7,772 nucleotides of DNA from Calditrichaceae bacterium (GCA_030592985.1 JAUVIB010000136.1:1-7772); one strand, 5' to 3'. Counted from the stretch's first letter, positions 1 through 6,122 are shown. Made by a program: numbers and translations. Notes: a model not told the origin generated them from the sequence alone.

Positions 1-840
1 ATGAGGCGTCGCTTCTATTGCATCGAGATACAGATCAAATTGAACTTCATACGTTTTTGGATTAAGTGGATTAAAAGCCCAATCACTTTTTGGATCATCG
101 CGTAAATCTTTGTATTTATCATGTTTAAGAATAAAAGAAGAATGTCCCAATCCTTGTATCAACGGACTTATTTCAATATTTCGCTCGTTGGCATAATTAC
201 TGATTTTCTTCCACTCGCTTATACTCAATGCATCTGCCGATGCAATTTTAGGTTGGCGTTCATACTTTATTTTATCTTCCATTTCTGCAATAATAGCATT
301 TACTTTATATTTGGCTAATTTATCTATTAGTTTATAATAATAATCGGTTTTTTCTAAATGGTGTTTTATGTCAAGATGGATTGCTCTATATGAAAGTAGA
401 GGAAAATCTTTTATGCTGCACAAAGGCAGGTATACATCTTGCTCTTTAGCATCTTCCATGAGCTGTTCAAGCGTTTTAAATGCATAAAACAAACCGGCCA
501 TATCTTTGCCTGTAATGTTTATTTGTTTCCGGGAAATATCAAGTGTATACCCTTCAGCTTGCAAATCCAATGTTTTATCAATAGCGCAAATAATCTGTGC
601 ATTTGACTGTTTCTCCACGGTTTGGATGTTTTTCAATAAATCACCACGAACCGGAAGATCAATTTCGGGGGAGGTATAATAATGCAGAATGTCATCGTAT
701 TTTAATGTGCTGCTGCCTTTGATTTCAACCTGCTGCGGCAAGGGTAATAATTTAAAATCCCCTTGTTTTTCAATTAGAGATTGACATGAAAAGAATAATA
801 GAAAATATCCTAATAGAAATAAGGTATAAAATTTTTTCAT
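1..840 (-). CDS. GH20 beta-N-acetylhexosaminidase lipoprotein, 3' end cut by window edge
   Basis: An open frame of 280 codons starts at the ATG at 838-840 and has no stop before position 1, so the C-terminal part is missing. Residues 1-19 form a lipoprotein-like leader (hydrophobic run ending LLFFSC, Cys19). Residues about 30-148 match the GH20 N-terminal alpha/beta domain (GYTLDIS, ITGKDMAGLFYAFKTLEQL). From residue 150 the TIM barrel begins with YRAIHLDIK. It continues through KVNAIIAEMEDK, the strand PLIQGLGHSSF (His233), and LRDDPKSDWAFNPLNPKTYE, which are hallmarks of the GcnA-like GH20 branch. Family members hydrolyse terminal GlcNAc or GalNAc by substrate-assisted catalysis. The catalytic Asp-Glu pair would lie beyond the edge and cannot be checked. 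A weak AAAAAGG Shine-Dalgarno stands about 8 bases before the ATG. It probably acts at the cell envelope on glycans or chitin or peptidoglycan fragments; the substrate is inference. Confidence 0.88.
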   Translation of the reverse strand, partial: MKKFYTLFLLGYFLLFFSCQSLIEKQGDFKLLPLPQQVEIKGSSTLKYDDILHYYTSPEIDLPVRGDLLKNIQTVEKQSNAQIICAIDKTLDLQAEGYTLDISRKQINITGKDMAGLFYAFKTLEQLMEDAKEQDVYLPLCSIKDFPLLSYRAIHLDIKHHLEKTDYYYKLIDKLAKYKVNAIIAEMEDKIKYERQPKIASADALSISEWKKISNYANERNIEISPLIQGLGHSSFILKHDKYKDLRDDPKSDWAFNPLNPKTYEVQFDLYLDAIEATPH

Positions 841-1049
841 AATATTGACCTTTTTGATTTGAGTTATTTTATATAATAAATTACCATTTTTTAATTGAAA
901 AAACAAAATATACACAGAAAGTATAGTAAATATTTTTTCTGAGGGAAATTTTAAAAATGGGGTTAATATGGGTGAACGAAATGGATATTTATAGGTTTGG
1001 TGATTGTGCTAAATAAAGCAAAATATCTTAACGTGGACGAGTCGTAACC

Positions 1050-1079
1050 AAAAAGGCGTTGTTATTTCTCCAACTCGCC
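1050..1079 (-). terminator. Possible Rho-independent terminator after the OMP-holC unit
   Basis: Read on the minus strand, GGCGAGTTG, a nine-base loop, and CAACGCC form a GC-rich stem with a two-base bulge, followed directly by five T (1050-1054). The polarity fits transcription coming from holC. However, it sits about 360 bases after the holC stop and the palindromic repeat lies in between, so the assignment is tentative. Confidence 0.4.
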
Positions 1080-1208
1080 AAAAAGACAAAATTGAAATTT
1101 TTGCTCAAAAAAGCGAGAAATTCATGACAAAGACACTAAGATTTTCTCAAGACAGCACTTGAAAAAAAATTGACGAGCAAAACAAGAAATATTCATAAAC
1201 CACTAAAT

Positions 1209-1342
1209 TTGTCATTCCTTCGAAAGAAGGAATCTAAATATTGAGAACAAGATATAATTTAAATAATTTCTATTATCATAATTCAGATTCCGGCTTGAAA
1301 CATACCGCCGTGCCTAAGGCAGGAAAGCATTTTGAATGACAA
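1209..1342. repeat. Degenerate palindromic intergenic repeat (MITE-like)
   Basis: The outer ends TTGTCATTC (1209-1217) and GAATGACAA (1334-1342) are perfect inverted repeats. Nested inside are GGAATCT (1229-1235) and AGATTCC (1285-1291), also perfectly inverted. The left arm folds on itself: ATTCCTTC (1214-1221), GAAA loop, GAAGGAAT (1226-1233), an 8-bp stem with a GNRA-type loop. The right arm holds TGCC-TAA-GGCA (1311-1321). The left-arm layout is that of the GTCATTCC...GGAATC palindromes scattered between genes of many bacteria. The right arm no longer matches the left hairpin and looks altered or interrupted. No transposase and no clear target duplication are seen, so a non-autonomous element is an inference. 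Confidence 0.6.
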
Positions 1343-1435
1343 TTTTAAACGACTTTTCTATATCGACAATCCCGAATCGGTCGGAATCGATTTGCGCGCC
1401 CAAGTACCTCAATGATTTATGTAGAACATGTAGAA

Positions 1436-1900
1436 TTATACCTGCTCGTTTTTTAAAAAGGTGCTTAATTTTAGAAACTCAAGTTTATACTTATCCAACT
1501 CGCGGAGATTCTTAAATCTTATTCTGCTCTCTTTTAGTTTATGAGAATCATACGTTTCAGCAAAGTCAATAATAGTTGTATATGTATCAAAAAGAGAGAT
1601 ATCATCTGTTGGATCGAATAATAATAAAGCGTTGCTTTGGTGGGGGATTGGTAGTATGGTGCTGATTATCACGGGCTCTTCGATAGGTTTATTACTATCA
1701 CCCGAATAAAGAGTGTGAGGAATAAAACTTTCTTGTTTCCATGTCCATAAAAGTTTATCCAACAGCTGAGTGCTTTGATCTTTCTTGCAAAATATTGTGC
1801 AAGTTAATTCCTGAGTGTAAAGTTTTTCAGTAATATCGCATATATAGCGCGGTTTATTATTGACAGGGAGGTCAATAAAATATACTATCTTATTATTCAC
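1436..1900 (-). CDS. holC: DNA polymerase III subunit chi (HolC)
   Basis: This 154-residue protein fits the chi subunit in length (E. coli about 147) and pattern. It has an N-terminal beta strand (IVYFIDL), an early helix with Cys21 (YICDITEKLYTQ), the signature LLDKLLWTWKQESFIPH (residues 46-62), PIEEPVIIS (72-80), and a C-terminal R-x-R-F-K helix. Chi couples the clamp loader, through psi, to single-stranded-DNA-binding protein during replication. The start is GTG at 1898-1900. It overlaps the TAG of the upstream membrane-protein gene by one base, which implies translational coupling. The Shine-Dalgarno inside that gene is weak (TGGAAAA). Pairing of holC with an outer-membrane protein gene, rather than pepA or valS as in proteobacteria, is unusual. 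No psi (holD) is visible here. Confidence 0.85.
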   Translation of the reverse strand: MNNKIVYFIDLPVNNKPRYICDITEKLYTQELTCTIFCKKDQSTQLLDKLLWTWKQESFIPHTLYSGDSNKPIEEPVIISTILPIPHQSNALLLFDPTDDISLFDTYTTIIDFAETYDSHKLKESRIRFKNLRELDKYKLEFLKLSTFLKNEQV

Positions 1901-2517
1901 TAAAAGCGTTTTCCAATTTCTAATCTAATACCGATGGTAGAATAATTGTTAGTTTCCCCGATTTTCTTATCAAACTTCATGTAGCGGTATTCAAGAGTCA
2001 ATCCGAAATAAGATCCCGGATTTATGGTAGCGTCTACTCCAATACCGGCAACGATTGTATACGTTAAGGCATATTGATTCCCGATTGGCTCGCCTTCCGG
2101 ATTTATATCATATTCGGGGAAATTCATTCCGTATACCAAACCTCCGCCAATATTATAGAATGGGCGAATCGAATCATCTAACTCTAAAGGAAGAATCCGT
2201 TTTTTTGCCGTAACGATAAGATCAATGAGAAAAGCATTATTGCGTTTATTAAGTGTTATTGGATAGCCGTAATAATCATAATACTCAATCTGTTTACTGT
2301 CCCTTAGCATGTACCCGTCAATGCGTCCGCCGACATGCCAGAAATTACCATAAGGAAGTTCATAAAATGCACCGATTCCAGCCCCTTGTTCTATCATTCC
2401 AAACATTCCTCCAACCAGATTTTTGTGTGTCGGATTAAACTCATCAATGATATATTCATCAAACTGAGCCAAAGTGAAAGTTGGGATAATTAATAATAAG
2501 AAAAAGAGTTTTTTCAT
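1900..2517 (-). CDS. Small secreted outer-membrane beta-barrel protein
   Basis: The protein is 205 residues from the ATG at 2515-2517. This start is chosen because GGAG (2526-2529) lies 8 bases upstream and because it gives a clean signal peptide, MKKLFFLLLIIPTFTLA-Q. An in-frame ATG nine codons further up (2544) has no Shine-Dalgarno and would spoil the leader. After the leader come alternating hydrophobic/polar strands separated by Gly and turns (GAGIGAFYELPYG, FWHVGGRIDGYML, FYNIGGGLVYGMNF, YTIVAGIGVDATI, YFGLTLEYRYMKF, STIGIRLEIGKRF). The protein ends in Phe, as outer-membrane barrels recognised by BamA usually do. This fits an eight-stranded barrel of the OmpA/OmpW-like size class. No enzyme motif is seen and the ligand is unknown. 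It is the first gene of a two-gene unit with holC. Confidence 0.75.
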   Translation of the reverse strand: MKKLFFLLLIIPTFTLAQFDEYIIDEFNPTHKNLVGGMFGMIEQGAGIGAFYELPYGNFWHVGGRIDGYMLRDSKQIEYYDYYGYPITLNKRNNAFLIDLIVTAKKRILPLELDDSIRPFYNIGGGLVYGMNFPEYDINPEGEPIGNQYALTYTIVAGIGVDATINPGSYFGLTLEYRYMKFDKKIGETNNYSTIGIRLEIGKRF

Positions 2518-2678
2518 TAAATACGCTCCATGATTGCTAATCAATTGGGTCTGACGTACATTTATTATTCTAAAATATATCTGTTTAATTATACTATATC
2601 AATAATATTCAGTTCCAGTTTAAATAAATTTCAAAGATACTATGTCGTCAGATTGTTGAATTTATTTCAACCAGATAT

Positions 2679-2713
2679 AAAAAAACCCTTTTCAAACGAA
2701 GTAGAAAAGGGGC
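2679..2713 (-). terminator. Rho-independent terminator of the adaptor/FN3-like operon
   Basis: On the minus strand a stem of GAAAAGGG paired with CCCTTTTC (2704-2711 with 2686-2693), closing a 10-base loop, is followed at once by seven T (2679-2685). It begins about 23 bases after the stop codon at 2736, so it ends transcription of the FN3-like gene and separates it from the outer-membrane protein gene. The stretch 2545-2678 between it and that gene holds no other feature I can support. Confidence 0.8.
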
Positions 2714-2735
2714 TTATAATCAACGGGTTAATTAA

Positions 2736-3137
2736 TTAACGAAATAAAGCTTTAATTGCTCCCCATGTCCGGAAAATACCGGAAATATTTGGGTGAACAA
2801 TCATAGTATCGGTTACCTCTAATACTTCGCCATTCTTTTTTAATACTTTAATTTTATAATATTTAGGTTTAACACTTTTAAAAACGATATCCTTGTCTAT
2901 ATATTTATAGATATTTCCCGGACCTTCACAGTTTACTGTTTTTAATTTAATAAAATTCTGGCTGTCATTACTTCTTAAAACAATAAAATTGTCAGCATCA
3001 ATCTCAGATTTAGTAACCCATTTCAGCTCAACACGGTCTTGCTGTGGTTCTGCGCTGTACTCCGAAAAAATAGAACCGGAAAAAGCCGCTGAGGTAAAAG
3101 TTAGAAATATTAAGAAGCTTAGTATGTGCCGAGTCAT
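2736..3137 (-). CDS. Small secreted FN3-like protein
   Basis: A 133-residue protein with a clear signal peptide (MTRHILSFLIFLTFTSAAFSG, cleavage near residue 20) and one short beta domain. The segment from FSEYSAEPQQDRVELKWVTK to SEIDADNFIVLRSNDSQNFIKL has the pattern of fibronectin-III-like domains of FCB secreted proteins, in which V-x-L-x-W-x-T-x-S-E-x-x-x-x-F-x-V-x-R-S recurs. A second half (YKYIDKDIVF, KYYKIKVLKKNGEV) completes the sandwich. No enzyme motif and no type IX secretion C-terminal domain are present; instead it ends in a basic aromatic tail, RTWGAIKALFR. An AAAGGAT Shine-Dalgarno precedes the ATG. It lies 30 bases after the adaptor gene and is probably cotranscribed with it. 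The function is unknown. Confidence 0.7.
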   Translation of the reverse strand: MTRHILSFLIFLTFTSAAFSGSIFSEYSAEPQQDRVELKWVTKSEIDADNFIVLRSNDSQNFIKLKTVNCEGPGNIYKYIDKDIVFKSVKPKYYKIKVLKKNGEVLEVTDTMIVHPNISGIFRTWGAIKALFR

Positions 3138-3167
3138 GATATCCTTTTAAAATTTACCGAAACACCC

Positions 3168-3980
3168 TTAATATAGCGTTTTATTGATAGATGTCAAATT
3201 TTCTTTAAACAAAAATATTTCTTTTTTGTCAAATAATGAAGGTGATATAAGTGCCAAAGAATTAGATAAAGCAATTTTATGGATATAAATAAAAATATCA
3301 TCTTCAATTTTAGCGTATATTGAATCTGAATGGCTGAAATATTTTGCTGGCAGAAAGGTTCCTTTAATGATACCACAATCAATGAATCCATATACTTTAT
3401 CTCCTTGAGTGAAATCCATTTCCTTATTGGAAATAATAATTTCAAGTTCACGCGAAAGAGAATTAATTCTCCTGACATAGCCTTGCAATTCTCTGCCATT
3501 TTTTTTAAAGATTACTTTCGAAAATTTTTTTACAATATTTAATTGGTGTCTGCTTACATGAATCACCATTTTGAGTTGTTTTAGATTTTCAATCTTTAAT
3601 ATGGTTGAGTAAGGTGGAATAGGTGAATTTAGTTCATAATTTAGTTCAGTAATAGTTCCTGTTAATGGTGCTCTTAAATCCTTCGGAGTGTATTCACGTC
3701 TATTTGTGATAATCCACAGGCTTCCCAGTAGATCATTATATTTAATATTATCTCCTTCCTCTACATGCAGCGATATAAGCAAGGAGGAGTCAGCTACGGA
3801 TAAACTGTTTGATTCGATTGGTTCAGGATTTCCGCTGATGGGTATGAAAACTTGTTTTTTTATGTTTTGAATTTTAACCGTGGACAAGGAAGATGTTTTG
3901 TTTGCCGGAATCTTTTGTTTCTGTTGGTTATTGCAAAACCATAAAAAAAACATAAAAAACAGCAGGCTAATTCTTTTCAT
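3168..3980 (-). CDS. Hairpin-less membrane-fusion/periplasmic adaptor lipoprotein (RND/HlyD type)
   Basis: A 270-residue protein with a hydrophobic leader ending LWFC (Cys16, an atypical lipobox with Phe at -1). Residues 44-60 give the usual V-x-x-x-SG-x entry strand. Residues 62-88 (VADSSLLISLHVEEGDNIKYNDLLGSL) and 103-113 (RAPLTGTITEL) are the two halves of a biotinyl-lipoyl domain. Only about 14 residues lie between the halves, so the alpha-helical hairpin that contacts TolC in classical adaptors is missing. A beta-barrel (LKMVIHVSRHQLNIVKKF to VRRINSL, about 133-175) and a membrane-proximal domain (GTFLPAKYF onward) follow. Adaptors of this type bridge inner-membrane pumps to the outer membrane, yet no RND, ABC or TolC gene is in the window. 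No Shine-Dalgarno is visible before the ATG. It is the first gene of an operon with the FN3-like gene. Confidence 0.75.
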   Translation of the reverse strand: MKRISLLFFMFFLWFCNNQQKQKIPANKTSSLSTVKIQNIKKQVFIPISGNPEPIESNSLSVADSSLLISLHVEEGDNIKYNDLLGSLWIITNRREYTPKDLRAPLTGTITELNYELNSPIPPYSTILKIENLKQLKMVIHVSRHQLNIVKKFSKVIFKKNGRELQGYVRRINSLSRELEIIISNKEMDFTQGDKVYGFIDCGIIKGTFLPAKYFSHSDSIYAKIEDDIFIYIHKIALSNSLALISPSLFDKKEIFLFKENLTSINKTLY

Positions 3981-4042
3981 ATAAAAATTTAATATTTCGT
4001 GATATTAGTGTGATAATTATAGTTTATAATTGATCTGTAATA

Positions 4043-4077
4043 TTTAAAGATAAATATAAAAATGAACGATCTTTAAA
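4043..4077. promoter_or_regulatory. Inverted repeat between divergent genes, possible operator
   Basis: TTTAAAGAT (4043-4051) and ATCTTTAAA (4069-4077) form a perfect 9-bp inverted repeat with a 17-base spacer. It lies 62 bases before the adaptor start (minus) and 131 bases before the Cys-rich gene start (plus). Its position fits an operator for one or both. The region 3981-4208 is extremely AT-rich, so a chance palindrome is possible. No confident -35/-10 pair was found. AAAATAAATTT also repeats directly at 4080-4090 and 4120-4130. Confidence 0.3.
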
Positions 4078-4208
4078 ACAAAATAAATTTTTTATTAATT
4101 AAAATGAAAAAACGGGAATAAAATAAATTTAACATCGGTTTTAGTATATTAATTGAAATAAATATAGTTAAATAAAAAAATCAAACCAAGCGAATAGGGG
4201 GGAAACCT

Positions 4209-4628
4209 ATGAAGAGGAAGACAGTAGTAAATGCAGTAATGATGATGGTATTAGCTTTTTTTGTTCTACAAATGCCGGCAAATTCAGCATCAACAAAAAG
4301 TAATAAAGCTTTTGACGCGTCATCAGGGACAAAAGGTACATCATTAGCATTGAAATGCGCTGGCGATAAACCTGCAAAAAGCAGTAAAACAGCTAAAGAT
4401 AGTAAGTGCGGCGACGGGAAATGTGGCGATGCTAAATCTGCAAAAAAGGTCACCGTATCTGAAAAAGACTGTCAAGGGAAAGACTGTAAAGGCAAAGATT
4501 GCGACGGGAAATGCGGTGATGGAAAATGTGGTGACGCTAAATCCGCCAAAGCAGATAAGTCAGCAAAGAAAAGCACAAAATCTGCAAAATGTGGTGATGG
4601 GAAATGTGGTGCAGGAAAGTGTGGTTGA
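4209..4628 (+). CDS. Secreted Cys-rich DGKCG-repeat peptide precursor (HvfA/bufferin-like, probable MNIO-modified metal-binding RiPP)
   Basis: A 139-residue precursor with a strong Shine-Dalgarno (AGGGGGG, 4196-4202) 6 bases before the ATG. Residues 1-27 are a Sec signal peptide (basic MKRK, hydrophobic core, PANSA). The mature part is low-complexity: about a quarter Lys, rich in Gly, Asp, Ser and Ala, with 11 Cys, no Trp, Tyr, His or Arg and one Phe. Ten Cys fall in three blocks with mostly five-residue periodicity: Cys67/72, Cys88/93/98/102/107, and Cys128/133/138 at the C-terminus (CGDGKCGAGKCG). Such signal-peptide-plus-EGKCG proteins are known substrates of MNIO (DUF692) enzymes, with DUF2063 partners, which convert the Cys into heterocycles that bind copper. 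Here Asp replaces Glu. No MNIO gene is adjacent, so modification would be in trans. The alternative is a metallothionein-like unmodified metal binder. Confidence 0.72.
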   Translation: MKRKTVVNAVMMMVLAFFVLQMPANSASTKSNKAFDASSGTKGTSLALKCAGDKPAKSSKTAKDSKCGDGKCGDAKSAKKVTVSEKDCQGKDCKGKDCDGKCGDGKCGDAKSAKADKSAKKSTKSAKCGDGKCGAGKCG

Positions 4629-4650
4629 TAATAATTAGTTTTAATTAATT

Positions 4651-4691
4651 AATAAAAGCCGGGAATCATTATGATTTTCGGCTTTTATTTT
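4651..4691 (+). terminator. Strong hairpin terminator after the Cys-rich gene
   Basis: AATAAAAGCCG (4651-4661) pairs perfectly with CGGCTTTTATT (4679-4689). Two G-T pairs and AATCAT/ATGATT (4664-4669 with 4671-4676) extend the helix almost to the tip. The T-rich 3' arm (CTTTTATTTT) follows the GC core. It starts 22 bases after the TGA and so makes the Cys-rich gene monocistronic. The symmetric A-rich 5' arm could also stop transcription from the right. Confidence 0.8.
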
Positions 4692-4999
4692 GTCCAAATT
4701 AATAAACATAAAAAGTAACTCTTTTCTGAACGATTGTTTTTTCAATTCCAATAATCACGAAGAGTTTTTCTTGGAATTCAATATATTCGACTACTTAAAT
4801 ATCAAACCAAAACAACCTGATTTACAAAAACATCTGATAAATATTCTAAGTTAAGATATAGTTTCCAGTGTAAATGAACGTAGATATTAACTAATTGCCT
4901 GTTATTTATATAAAAATCACTGAATTATTTTTAATCTTGGATTAAGAGAGTAATTATTTTAAATTGAGAAGAGAAATTGTAATACAAAGAGGAAACGAG
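4692..4999. other. AT-rich intergenic region before the aldo/keto reductase
   Basis: No gene is seen in these 308 bases. The only structure is AATTCCAA against TTGGAATT around 4746-4780, an 8-bp inverted repeat with about 19 bases between the arms and no T tract. The promoter of the reductase should lie here, but no clear consensus could be chosen. Confidence 0.5.
4988..4992 (+). promoter_or_regulatory. Ribosome binding site fixing the reductase start
   Basis: AGAGG lies 7 bases before the ATG at 5000-5002. An in-frame TTG at 4964 has no such site and would add 12 residues (RREIVIQRGNE-like) that are not part of the aldo/keto reductase fold, so the ATG is preferred. Confidence 0.7.
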
Positions 5000-5968
5000 A
5001 TGGAATATAAAGATTTTTCAAAATCCAATGTTAAAGTTTCACTCCTTGGTTATGGGGGTTGGGGAATCGGTAAATCCATTTGGATAGGCGCCGATGATGA
5101 GGAGTCTAAGAAATCACTGAATCTCGCCATTGAAAACGGGGTGAATTTTTTTGATTCGGCCTTTGTTTATGGTAATGGACATAGCGAAAAACTGATTGGT
5201 GAGGTGGAAAAAGAGTCGGGTAAAGAATTATTCATTACGTCCAAAATTCCTTCAAAAAAATACGAGTGGCCAGCGGCTGATGATTCAACGCTAAAAGAAT
5301 CTTTTCCGCGGGAACATATTATCCGAATGACCGAACGAAGCCTGCGCAATCTAAAAAGGGATTATCTTGATCTGCAGCAGTTTCATGTTTGGAATGACCT
5401 CTGGGCGGATGATGATGAATGGAAAGAAGCGGTTTTAAAATTAAAACAGGATGGGAAAGTCAGGTTTTTTGGAATTTCAATTAACGATCACCAGGCGGAA
5501 AACGGAATCGAAGCCGGTAAAACGGGTTTAATCGATTCGTTTCAGGTTATCTTTAATCTATTCGACCAATCACCGGCTGACAAGCTATTTTCTTTTTGTA
5601 GTGAGAATAAAATCAGTGTGATTGCCCGGGTCCCGTTTGATGAAGGAGCTTTAACCGGTTTAGTGACACCCGAAAGTACCTTCCCGCATGGAGATTTCCG
5701 TAATCAATATTTTGGGGGAAACCGCAGAGAGGAAGTTTGGCGCAGGATGCAGGCCATACAAGAGGATGTTGCGGGAGAAACGGAATCTTTAGCGGAAGCG
5801 GCACTACGATATATTATAAGTTTTGACGCAGTAACAACGGTAATTCCCGGAATGAGAAAGCCGAAAAATTTGCTCTCTAATGTAAAAAGTATTGAAAAAG
5901 GGAGCTTATCAACGGAGCTATTGAAACAGTTGCGAAATCATCGTTGGATTCGGAATTATTATTTATAG
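5000..5968 (+). CDS. Aldo/keto reductase family oxidoreductase
   Basis: The protein is 322 residues, a normal length for the family. It is an (alpha/beta)8 barrel that uses NAD(P)H to reduce aldehydes or ketones. The catalytic tetrad is complete: Asp52 and Tyr57 in NFFDSAFVYG, Lys82 in ITSKIP, and His129 in LDLQQFHVWND. GYGGWGIG (17-24) is the usual first strand. GKVRFFGISI and IDSFQVIFNLFDQ are typical barrel strands, and VIPGMRKPKNLLSNV near the end is the cofactor phosphate-binding loop. The sequence fits the large AKR branch of bacterial general oxidoreductases (YghZ/YajO-like), whose physiological substrates are mostly unknown. It is preceded by a terminator and followed by 154 bases without a gene, so it is probably transcribed alone. 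It is less AT-rich than its flanks, like the genes to its right. Confidence 0.92.
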   Translation: MEYKDFSKSNVKVSLLGYGGWGIGKSIWIGADDEESKKSLNLAIENGVNFFDSAFVYGNGHSEKLIGEVEKESGKELFITSKIPSKKYEWPAADDSTLKESFPREHIIRMTERSLRNLKRDYLDLQQFHVWNDLWADDDEWKEAVLKLKQDGKVRFFGISINDHQAENGIEAGKTGLIDSFQVIFNLFDQSPADKLFSFCSENKISVIARVPFDEGALTGLVTPESTFPHGDFRNQYFGGNRREEVWRRMQAIQEDVAGETESLAEAALRYIISFDAVTTVIPGMRKPKNLLSNVKSIEKGSLSTELLKQLRNHRWIRNYYL

Positions 5969-6122
5969 TTTCCTGAAAATAATCGTTACTTTAAATGGTT
6001 AATAAGCTCATATACATTTGAGTTGAATAGCGCTATTGGTTGTCATAAAATCCGATTTTGAATATTATTGAATTTAAACTGTATCATTTATTGAGTGTTT
6101 TTTTTATCAGAAGGGAGAATAG

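Larger units (their letters stand above)
841..1435. other. Long non-coding stretch between GH20 and holC
   Basis: Six hundred bases without a convincing gene. It holds a terminator-like hairpin (1050-1079) and a palindromic repeat element (1209-1342), both listed separately. It also holds an imperfect direct repeat of about 30 bases (1107-1137 versus 1177-1205, both ending in CACTAA) and a short GC-richer patch at about 1369-1412. The 841-1000 part is very AT-rich and should carry the promoter of the GH20 gene, but no clear -35/-10 pair could be picked. Confidence 0.6.

Noticed and set aside
121..318. Plus-strand open frame of 65 codons
   Set aside because: It lies wholly inside the GH20 gene on the other strand, which has clear family motifs.
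2588..2593. TATAAT-like box upstream of the outer-membrane protein gene
   Set aside because: No acceptable -35 at 16-18 bases; such a box is expected by chance in this AT-rich spacer.
2632..2639. TATCTTTG on the minus strand, matching the Bacteroidota -7 element
   Set aside because: No TTG -33 element at the needed distance, so it was not called a promoter.
4404..4628. Direct repeats as a possible CRISPR array or tandem DNA repeat
   Set aside because: The repetition is in the protein, copies differ at third codon positions, and spacing is irregular.
4209..4628. Classical metallothionein
   Set aside because: Cys spacing is mostly four residues between in GKCG units, not CxC or CxxC, and the protein has a secretion signal; kept only as an alternative.
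4181..4638. Overlapping frames on both strands across the Cys-rich gene
   Set aside because: They are by-products of its repetitive codons; neither has a good ribosome site or a recognisable protein, while the chosen frame has a leader, a strong Shine-Dalgarno and conserved repeats.
6026..6037. Perfect 12-bp palindrome AATAGCGCTATT between the reductase and NfeD genes
   Set aside because: No loop, no T tract and no neighbouring copy; too short to call an operator or terminator from one sequence.
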